Positions 56,589 through 64,000 of a stretch of 64,000 bases of DNA are shown in pieces. Source of the DNA: Anaerolineales bacterium (GTDB lineage: Bacteria > Chloroflexota > Anaerolineae > Anaerolineales > Villigracilaceae); assembly GCA_030583885.1 (NCBI GenBank), contig CP129480.1:930001-994000 (forward strand). The letters run 5' to 3'. Positions within the stretch are counted from its first letter, which is position 1. Every line of letters begins with the position of its first letter. Both the position numbers and the translations under genes were made by a program. The notes below the pieces were generated by a model. It saw only the letters and a list, made by a program, of their open reading frames with translations, searched no databases and was not told the origin of the DNA.

Positions 56589-59500
56589 ATGGGTTCCGGT
56601 TTGGGAGTTAGCCTGTTTCTTGCTGGGTTGGTGGTTATTGCACTGGCCTGGATGATTTTGCGTGTTTTATCGCGCTCCCAATCGATTGAGCAGAATCAAA
56701 CAAACTCGCTGGTATTCCCCAGATCCAATAATTCAAATGAGGCGGTTATCATCCTCCAGCCCGGCGGGCGGGTGGAGTATTTGAGCGATGCTGCGCGTTC
56801 CTATTTTGAACTGCGCGAGAATGAACCCTATCACCTGGAAAGCCTAGCGCGGCGGGTGCGCCCCTCCGACGATTTTTTGGATTTGTGTGTTACTCCCGGG
56901 TCGAGGCGTGTTTCCATTGGCGGAAGGCTGGTGGAAATCGCGTCCTACGAGGTGCCGGGCGTATATCCCATGATGCTGATCTCTTTACGCGGCAGGGACT
57001 ATTCACCCATGCTGGGATCTGGCAGCGGCGCATCGGAGGAGATTCTGCGCGTGGTGACAGAGTTCAGCCAGGGCATTGCCGCCAGCTTGGACCTGGAAAC
57101 AACGGTGCGCTCCATTTTGGATAATGTCAGCAGGCTGGTGTCCTCGGATGTGCTTGAATTAAAGTTGTGGAGCGCGGAACGTCAGGCTTTGGTCCCCTAT
57201 CGTTTTCAGCAGCTTCATTCGCCCCGTGTAGAAACGGCATCGCTGTCCCAATTCGGAAGCCTGACAAGACAACTGGTGGAACGCCGCCTTCCCATCCTGC
57301 TTGCAGATATCCGCTCACAATCTGATCTTGTTAGTAATGCTGAACTGCTGCCCATTCAATCGTATTTGGGTATTCCTCTCGTTGCAGGCGGCAATCTGGT
57401 GGGCGCGCTGGAGGCAGGTCAGACAAGCGGCGGGGCGTTCGGGCAGCATGACCTTGATCTTCTATCCCTGATTTCCGGGCAGGCGGCAGTCGCCATTCGC
57501 AATGCAAAACTATATGAAGATGAGCAAAAACGGGGTATGGAGCTTACAGGTCTGGCAAACCTGAACCAGTCGCTTGGTTCCGTGCGTGACATGCAGGCCA
57601 TTTTTTCGCGGCTGGTTGAAAGTGTGGCGCCTCTGTTCTCTGCGGAGATCGTTGGCTTCCTGCTCTATGATGAGGAGAAGCGTACGCTGGAAAGCAAGGC
57701 GCCTTTCCAGGGACTGCCCGACCATTTTGTTGAAATCTATCGCACCACGATTCCGGCGGACAGCCCCGCTGAAAAAATAATTTCAAATCAACAACCCATC
57801 ATCACCATGAACACGATGACGGACGAGAACTGGGGCGCACTTGGGCTTGTGGATGTGGCGACCGCGGCGAGCCTGCGGGATAATGCGCTGGTTCCGCTGC
57901 TTTCTTCGGGACGCATGCTCGGCTACTTCCAGGTGGGTCATCGCACTCGCGGCCTGGTCGCGTTTACGGATGATGAGATTCGTTTGATGCACATCGTCGC
58001 GAACCAGGCTGCGGCGATCATCGAAAACGTTATGCTGGTTCAACAGGCGCGCACGCGTGCGCAACGCGCCGATGCACTGCGCCGCATTGCCAGTCTTTCC
58101 GTTTCATCCGCCTCGCTCGATGAAATCCTCAAATATTCCGTGCAGGAACTGGCTCACCTCTTCCAGGCAGATGCGGGAGCCGTATTCCTGATGGACGAGA
58201 CGCGTGGTTCGCTGCGTTTGCGGAGCGAGTCTGCCTTTGGGGTTGCAGAAGATATCAACGGCCCCTTCCTTCAAATCTTTGTAGACGATCCCAATTATCG
58301 TTATACGGTTTCAGGGAGCCAAAAGCCCTTCCTTTCAGGGCGTCTAGGCACAGACAGGCGGGTTTTACCTGTCTATCGCCCGCTGGCCAACGCGCTTGGG
58401 ATGGAATCTGCCATGGTTGTTCCACTGGTGGCGCGTGAACGCAGTATCGGTGAACTGATGCTGGGAAGCGCAAAAACGGATTACTTCAGTTTGTACGATC
58501 TTCAGGTCATATCGACTGCGGCGGGACAGATGGCTACCGCAGTGGAATCCGCCGGTTTGCTCTCACAGACGGATGATTCCCTGCGCCAGCGTGTGGATCA
58601 GCTTTCTGCGATCACGCGCATCAGCCGTGAGCTGGGCGCATCGTTGGACATCAGGCATTTGCTCCAGGTTTTGCATGATGAAGGGGTGCGGGCAGTACAG
58701 GCGGATTGTGCGTCCGTGATCTTATTTGATAACAACAGCGGCATCGATGATCCTCGGATCGATTGTTTCATCGGCTGCGAGACGATGCGCGGCTTAACCC
58801 TGGCGGAACAAACTGCTGTAAAAAAAGGAGAACCGCATATCGTGGCCGACCTTTTCCAAGAGGGCATATCTCCAGTCCATAGCGGCGTGCGTTCTGCGAT
58901 CATTGCGCCGATCACCTACCAGGCGCAGACGATTGGTTTGATCAACCTGCACTCTGCCAGGCCCGGTTTCTTTACATCCGAGATGACCGGATTGGTGCAG
59001 ATGCTTGCCGTGCAGGCTGGTATCTCCATAAATAATGCCCAACGTTATCAATCTCAAAAACAGAAGAGTGAGATGATGCATCGCCGCTCGGATACGCTTG
59101 CGCGTCTTGCGGATGTAAGTTACAGCGTAGGTCATGACCAGCCGCTGGACCATGCTTTGCAGATCATTGCGCGCGGTATCCGCGACTCTACGCCCTTCCG
59201 TGTGGTTTTAATCAGCATTTTTGAACCGGAGACCGGCATGATGCGCCGTGTCACTGCTGTGGGTGTGCCGCAGGAAACGATGAATGAATTGCTGGCCCGC
59301 AAACAGCCGCTTTCAAGCATCCAGCAGATCATGCGTCCCGAGTTTAAGATCAGCCGTTCCTACTTTATTCCTCTCGAACAGACACCCGTCATCCCGTCTG
59401 ATCTGCACATGGTCACATTGGATATCCCTGCGCCTTCCGAAAGATCAGGGAATACATGGGATCCTGAAGATCTTTTGTTCATACCGCTTGAAAATGCGGA

Positions 59501-62500
59501 AGGGCAGGTTGTGGGAATAATCAGCTTGGATGATCCGTCCGATGGCTTGCGCCCGGATACCGCGGCGATTGAAGCGGCGGAAGTCTTCTCTGCCCAGGCT
59601 GCCCTGTTGATCAGCAATATCTTGCGTCAGAGTGAGCTGCGCGCGCGGATCGATTCACTTTCATCCGGCATGCAGCGCCAGCAGAAATTGCTCGCGATCA
59701 CGCAGAATGACCTGCCGGTCCTGCTGCACAAAGACCTTGAACAAACCATTTCACTGCTCAATCTGGATCGTCGTGCCCAGCGCGTGCGCGCAGGCCTCGC
59801 GATTACCGAATCCGTCAGCCGCCAGTTGGATGCATCCTCCGCCCTGTCTGCGCTTGGGCGTGAAACACTTACGCAGCTCGGCATGTCTGTTGCGCTTGTT
59901 GCGGAAAATACAGCGGAAGGTCCGCGCCTGCTGCATGTGCTGGGAAGTTTACCGCGTTCGACCAATGTGGAGGCCTTGTTCGGCCAACGGAATCCGCTGC
60001 GCACCTGTTTGCAGAACGGCGCCCCCATTCTTATCTCGAGCCTTGACGAAGATGACGAATGGCGTGATACCTCCCTGCTCACGTCATTGCATGCAAAGGG
60101 CGTGATCTGTCTGCCGGTACTTGTGGAGAATAAACCGGTTGCTGCAATGCTGGCTGTCAGCCCGGAACCCATGCCATCCTTAACGGAAGAGGATCGTCAT
60201 GTGTATATGCAAATCTCACAGCAGACATCGCTGATCCTGCAGAATATTTCCCTGCTCAACCAGACGCGCCGCCGCCTCGAAGAGGTAAACCTGCTGCTTG
60301 ATTTCAGCCACCACTTATCAGGCATGAAACCCGATGCGATTGTCAAATCGTTGCTTGATAGTTCGCGCCGTGTCCTTCAACACGCGCATGCGGGCATGGT
60401 GCTGCTCTGGAATCCGAAAACTGAAATCCTTGCCCCGCGTGCCGCTTCCGGTTATGCGGATGATAAAAGCATGATGCAAATCAACTACCGCATGGGGGAG
60501 GCCCTGCCCGGTATTGCGTTCATGAACAAACATACGCGCCGCGTGGATGAGATTAATTTTGCGCGCGATTACAATTTGAGTGCGGAAAACCTGGCCCTGT
60601 ATCGCCAGGCCACCGGGGGACGTTTGCCTGTTTCAAGTTTGTTTGTGCCGGTTATTATGAACGACCAGGGGTTGGGACTTCTTGTGTTGGATAATTTCAA
60701 CGCCACCTCTGCCTTCAGCGCTGAAGACGAGGCACTTTTGCTTTCCCTGGCCCAGCAGGTTGCCCTCTCGCTCGATAACCTGCGGCTTGTACAAACAACG
60801 CAGGAACGTGCCGGTCAATTGCAGGCGTTGAACGATGCCGCCGCATCCCTCACCTCCAGTCTGCGCAGTGACCAGTTGGTTAACTCCCTGCTCGATCAAT
60901 TGAGCGCCATCATCCCGTATGATACAGCAACGCTCTGGCTGCGTGAGAAGGACCGCCTTGCCGTTGCTTCTGCACGCGGTTTTTCAGATGCCGAACAGCG
61001 GCTGGGTCTGTCCATCTCCGTTTCAGACAGCGCGCTTTTCAAGGAGATGGCGCAAACCGGCCAGCCCATCCTTGTCCGCGATGTGCGTGAGGATTCGCGT
61101 TTCCCGCCGTTGGAAGCCCCCCGCCTTTCATGGCTGGGCATTCCGTTAATTTCCAAAGGTGAGTTGGTTGGCGCGCTCGCCGTGGAAAAATGGCAGGCGA
61201 ATTTTTATACCCGCGAACAAATGCAGGTGGCGCTGACCTTTGCCAGCCAGTCGGCTGTTTCGCTGGATAATGCCCGTCTGTATGAAGATAGCGTAAAACG
61301 CGCTACTGAACTGGACCAGCGCTCCCAGCGTCTCACCACGCTCAACCGCTTCACCTCCGCCCTGACCGGATCATTGGATACGGACCAGATTTTGAATTTG
61401 ACAGCCGATGAATTGTTCAAGGGATTGGGTGTCCGCCGCGTTTCTGTTGTGACCTTTGAGCGGGGTCAGGCATACTGGAAGGTTACCACCCCTAGGATAC
61501 GGACGAAGCTTCCAAAGCCTCTGCCGGATGCCCCCATCTTTAACCGCCTGCGGGAATCGCTTGGTATTTTCAATACGGATGATGTCCACAGTGAACCGGA
61601 CCTTGCGCCTCTCATGGAAATGATCGGCCAGGATACATCTGCCTTGCTTGCCCTTCCACTGGCCAGCGAACAAAACCTGACAGCCCTCATTTTTGCTCAA
61701 ATGACGGGCGGGGTGCGTTTTGGCATCAATGAACTTGAAGTGGCGCGTACAATCACCAATCAAGCCACCATTGCACTCGAGAATGCGCGTTTATATCAAT
61801 CATCCGTCCGTACCGCACAGCGCTTTGCAGTCCTTAACGAAACCAGTTCCCTTGTCAGCGCAAGCCTTGAGCCTGAGCAGGTGTATGTCTCCGTACATAA
61901 ATCGGCGGAGCGGCTCATACCCTTTGATTCGTTCGTCATCACTCTGCTTGACGAGGAAAAGAGGGAGATTGAACCCGTTTATCTCTTTGACCGTGGAAAA
62001 CGTCATACGGCGGAACGTGTCCAATTCGGCAAAGGCATGAGCAGTGAGGTGATAAAGACTGCCAAACCCATCCTGATCTCCAATATTGAGCAGGCGAATC
62101 AAATGGATACTGTGGTGGTGGGCGAGGAAGGCGAAGAGACACAATCCATTATTGCCGTCCCCATGATCGTGGGCGGCAGGGCAATTGGTATGCTATCCGC
62201 CCAAAGTTATCAAGCGGGTGTATATACAGAGGAGGATATGCAGGTCCTGGGGACGCTTGCAAATCAAGCCATCGTTGCCATTCAAAATGGACGCCTGTTT
62301 GCGGAAACACAGAACCTCGCCTCTCAACTTGAGAGGCGCGTTGTGGAACGCACTGCCCAGTTGCAGCGTGAACAACAGAACACCGAGACGCTTCTGCGAA
62401 TCCTCACGGAAGTTTCATCCAGCCTCGATCTGGACCGCGCATTGAACCGTACACTGTCACTGCTTAATGAAGCCATTGGTGCGGAACAGGGCACCATTTT

Positions 62501-63995
62501 GCTTCTGCATGCAGAGGATAATCTTTTGCATTACCGTGCAGGCTACGGTTACCTTTCAGACCGTTCAGCACCCGGTGGACGCGGCTTTACATTGAAAGTC
62601 GGTGAGGGACTTGCCGGCTGGGTGGTAAAACATCGGGAGGCGGTTCTTGTGGATGACCTGCACAAGGATCCGCGCTGGGTACGGAGTACAACCGCCGGGC
62701 GGGATCATCGCAGCAATATCACCGTGCCGATGTTGGTTGGCGAGGATGTGATCGGTGTGTTGATGGTTTTCCACCGCACGGAAAATTTCTTTAGCCCCGA
62801 AATGCTTGTCCTTATCAAAGCCATTGCAGGCCAGGTGGCTGTGGCCATTAACAATGCGCACCTCTACGAATTGATCCGCGATCAGGCTGAACGTCTCGGC
62901 GTCATGCTCCGCAAGGAACAGGAGGAAGCCAGCCGTTCGCAGGCCATCCTCGAAGCCGTCGCAGACGGCGTGCTTGTGACAGGTACGGATAACCGTATTA
63001 CCTTTGTCAACTCATCCACCGAAGGCATCCTTGCCGTGGAGAGTGTGCGCCTGCTTGGTAATTCATTGGAAAAGGTTGGCGGGCTGTTCGGCACAGCCGC
63101 GTCTTCATGGACTGAAACCATTCGCCGCTGGTCTGAGGACCCTGCCTCCCACCAGCCCGGCGATACATATGCCGAGCAGTTGGAACTGGAGAATAAGCGT
63201 ATTGTGCTTGTCCACCTTGCGCCGGTCATCCTGCAAGAGGATTTTCTTGGGACGGTATCCATATTCCGTGATATTACGCACGAGGTTGAAGTGGACCGCC
63301 TGAAATCTGAATTTGTGGCGACCGTCAGTCATGAACTCCGCACGCCGATGACCGCCATCAAGGGATACGTGGATATTCTAACGATGGGTGCGGCGGGTGC
63401 ATTAACCGAAAATCAAATGCACTTCCTTGAGATCGTGCGCGGGAACATTGACCGCCTGAATATCCTTGTCGGTGACTTGCTGGATATCTCGCGCATCGAA
63501 GCAGGGCGTGTCACACTTAACTCACAGCCTGTAGACTTGCACGGGATTGCCGAGGATGTGGTTGCCGAAACCCTGCGCCGTTCCCAAACCGAGAACAAAC
63601 CGATGGCACTTTCCATCGAAGCATCCAAGGATTTGCCCCCGGTCATCGGCGATAGCGACCGTGTGCGCCAGATTTTGGGCAGCCTTGTGGACAATGCCTT
63701 CAATTACACGCCTGCGAGTGGGACCATCCATGTCAATATCCAACATATGAACGGTGAGGTGCAGGTGGATATTCAGGATAATGGTGTTGGCATTCCCCCT
63801 GAGGATCAGGAGCGCATCTTTGACCGTTTCTTCCGCGGTGAAAATCCCCTCGTTCTCGCCACCCCTGGAACTGGTCTTGGACTTCCAATAGTCCGCCAGT
63901 TGGTTGAAATGCACAATGGACGCATCTGGATGAAAAGCACGGGTGTGCCGGGCAATGGAAGCACCTTTTCCTTCACCCTGCCCATCCAGAAATAA
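56589..63995 (+). CDS. Giant multi-GAF sensor histidine kinase
   Basis: 2468 residues. The N-terminus has one membrane segment (about 6-27). About eleven GAF domains follow, starting near residues 155, 320, 498, 675, 839, 1072, 1237, 1414, 1584, 1747 and 1937; most begin with a helix of the form xxLTSSLxxDQLLxxL. A PAS domain (about 2120-2225), a HisKA domain with phospho-acceptor His2248 in VSHELRTP and a HATPase (N box DNAFNYTP, G1 DNGVGIPPEDQ, G2 GTGLGLPI) close the protein. All kinase motifs are intact. It is far larger than usual hybrid kinases. It probably phosphorylates the receiver encoded just upstream. GAF ligands cannot be predicted. Confidence 0.93.
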   Translation: MGSGLGVSLFLAGLVVIALAWMILRVLSRSQSIEQNQTNSLVFPRSNNSNEAVIILQPGGRVEYLSDAARSYFELRENEPYHLESLARRVRPSDDFLDLCVTPGSRRVSIGGRLVEIASYEVPGVYPMMLISLRGRDYSPMLGSGSGASEEILRVVTEFSQGIAASLDLETTVRSILDNVSRLVSSDVLELKLWSAERQALVPYRFQQLHSPRVETASLSQFGSLTRQLVERRLPILLADIRSQSDLVSNAELLPIQSYLGIPLVAGGNLVGALEAGQTSGGAFGQHDLDLLSLISGQAAVAIRNAKLYEDEQKRGMELTGLANLNQSLGSVRDMQAIFSRLVESVAPLFSAEIVGFLLYDEEKRTLESKAPFQGLPDHFVEIYRTTIPADSPAEKIISNQQPIITMNTMTDENWGALGLVDVATAASLRDNALVPLLSSGRMLGYFQVGHRTRGLVAFTDDEIRLMHIVANQAAAIIENVMLVQQARTRAQRADALRRIASLSVSSASLDEILKYSVQELAHLFQADAGAVFLMDETRGSLRLRSESAFGVAEDINGPFLQIFVDDPNYRYTVSGSQKPFLSGRLGTDRRVLPVYRPLANALGMESAMVVPLVARERSIGELMLGSAKTDYFSLYDLQVISTAAGQMATAVESAGLLSQTDDSLRQRVDQLSAITRISRELGASLDIRHLLQVLHDEGVRAVQADCASVILFDNNSGIDDPRIDCFIGCETMRGLTLAEQTAVKKGEPHIVADLFQEGISPVHSGVRSAIIAPITYQAQTIGLINLHSARPGFFTSEMTGLVQMLAVQAGISINNAQRYQSQKQKSEMMHRRSDTLARLADVSYSVGHDQPLDHALQIIARGIRDSTPFRVVLISIFEPETGMMRRVTAVGVPQETMNELLARKQPLSSIQQIMRPEFKISRSYFIPLEQTPVIPSDLHMVTLDIPAPSERSGNTWDPEDLLFIPLENAEGQVVGIISLDDPSDGLRPDTAAIEAAEVFSAQAALLISNILRQSELRARIDSLSSGMQRQQKLLAITQNDLPVLLHKDLEQTISLLNLDRRAQRVRAGLAITESVSRQLDASSALSALGRETLTQLGMSVALVAENTAEGPRLLHVLGSLPRSTNVEALFGQRNPLRTCLQNGAPILISSLDEDDEWRDTSLLTSLHAKGVICLPVLVENKPVAAMLAVSPEPMPSLTEEDRHVYMQISQQTSLILQNISLLNQTRRRLEEVNLLLDFSHHLSGMKPDAIVKSLLDSSRRVLQHAHAGMVLLWNPKTEILAPRAASGYADDKSMMQINYRMGEALPGIAFMNKHTRRVDEINFARDYNLSAENLALYRQATGGRLPVSSLFVPVIMNDQGLGLLVLDNFNATSAFSAEDEALLLSLAQQVALSLDNLRLVQTTQERAGQLQALNDAAASLTSSLRSDQLVNSLLDQLSAIIPYDTATLWLREKDRLAVASARGFSDAEQRLGLSISVSDSALFKEMAQTGQPILVRDVREDSRFPPLEAPRLSWLGIPLISKGELVGALAVEKWQANFYTREQMQVALTFASQSAVSLDNARLYEDSVKRATELDQRSQRLTTLNRFTSALTGSLDTDQILNLTADELFKGLGVRRVSVVTFERGQAYWKVTTPRIRTKLPKPLPDAPIFNRLRESLGIFNTDDVHSEPDLAPLMEMIGQDTSALLALPLASEQNLTALIFAQMTGGVRFGINELEVARTITNQATIALENARLYQSSVRTAQRFAVLNETSSLVSASLEPEQVYVSVHKSAERLIPFDSFVITLLDEEKREIEPVYLFDRGKRHTAERVQFGKGMSSEVIKTAKPILISNIEQANQMDTVVVGEEGEETQSIIAVPMIVGGRAIGMLSAQSYQAGVYTEEDMQVLGTLANQAIVAIQNGRLFAETQNLASQLERRVVERTAQLQREQQNTETLLRILTEVSSSLDLDRALNRTLSLLNEAIGAEQGTILLLHAEDNLLHYRAGYGYLSDRSAPGGRGFTLKVGEGLAGWVVKHREAVLVDDLHKDPRWVRSTTAGRDHRSNITVPMLVGEDVIGVLMVFHRTENFFSPEMLVLIKAIAGQVAVAINNAHLYELIRDQAERLGVMLRKEQEEASRSQAILEAVADGVLVTGTDNRITFVNSSTEGILAVESVRLLGNSLEKVGGLFGTAASSWTETIRRWSEDPASHQPGDTYAEQLELENKRIVLVHLAPVILQEDFLGTVSIFRDITHEVEVDRLKSEFVATVSHELRTPMTAIKGYVDILTMGAAGALTENQMHFLEIVRGNIDRLNILVGDLLDISRIEAGRVTLNSQPVDLHGIAEDVVAETLRRSQTENKPMALSIEASKDLPPVIGDSDRVRQILGSLVDNAFNYTPASGTIHVNIQHMNGEVQVDIQDNGVGIPPEDQERIFDRFFRGENPLVLATPGTGLGLPIVRQLVEMHNGRIWMKSTGVPGNGSTFSFTLPIQK

Positions 63996-64000
63996 TGGAG

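Overview
The window looks like a chromosomal segment of a member of the Chloroflexota, most likely class Anaerolineae. This is an inference from gene content and style: moderate-to-high GC, MutS2, a split biotin-dependent carboxylase, a thiolase-like/DUF35 pair, very large multi-GAF kinases, many GNATs, Thr-Pro-rich extracellular stalks, and several families of short palindromic repeats between (and once inside) genes. I saw no rRNA, tRNA, CRISPR array or prophage. Gene density is high and both strands are used.

Layout. 0-5 kb: start of a deoxynucleoside kinase, two family-4-like glycosyltransferases, a polytopic GT-C-like membrane protein, a GxxExxY nuclease-like gene set between inverted simple repeats, and a HAD phosphatase. 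5-15 kb: SulP/STAS/cyclic-nucleotide transporter, SDR, mutS2 carrying repeat-derived insertions, an SGNH-like lipoprotein and a GGDEF-EAL protein. 15-19 kb: DUF35 protein and thiolase-like protein (minus strand) beside a 3-methylcrotonyl-CoA carboxylase-type carboxyltransferase; then a frameshifted four-helix-bundle (S23-type) gene inside another pair of inverted repeats. 19.5-27 kb: methyltransferase, epimerase, then an FHA / FecR-like / Ser-Thr kinase signalling group. 27-31 kb: biotin carboxylase, CPBP protease, biotin carrier, MaoC hydratase and CoA-ester lyase, probably an acyl-CoA carboxylation/hydration/cleavage operon that works with the carboxyltransferase at 17 kb. 32.5-35 kb: DEAD-box RNA helicase and cold-shock protein, each with a promoter-terminator-gene leader, then an ABC ATPase remnant. 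35-43 kb: diguanylate cyclase, aminotransferase, sugar nucleotidyltransferase, NUDIX, aldo/keto reductase, a REP-associated transposase with hairpins on both sides, PcrA/UvrD helicase and MscL.

43.5-50 kb is a tandem array of GNAT acetyltransferases (three single-domain, two double-domain, then an Eis-like enzyme). It is headed by a 27-codon leader peptide and two consecutive intrinsic terminators, an arrangement typical of ribosome-mediated, drug-responsive attenuation. 50.3-64 kb is a long co-directional block that begins at a strong sigma-70-type promoter: DUF4388 protein, MglA/Ras-like GTPase, alpha/beta hydrolase, V4R protein, left-handed beta-helix protein, a homologue of cyanobacterial acyl-ACP reductase, a response regulator with a degenerate GGDEF domain, and a 2468-residue histidine kinase with about eleven GAF domains. 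The last two regions, and the thiolase-like/DUF35 pair that lacks its usual catalytic and zinc residues, are the best candidates for undescribed biology.

Limits: all calls come from reading the sequence and recalling family motifs; no database search or folding program was run.
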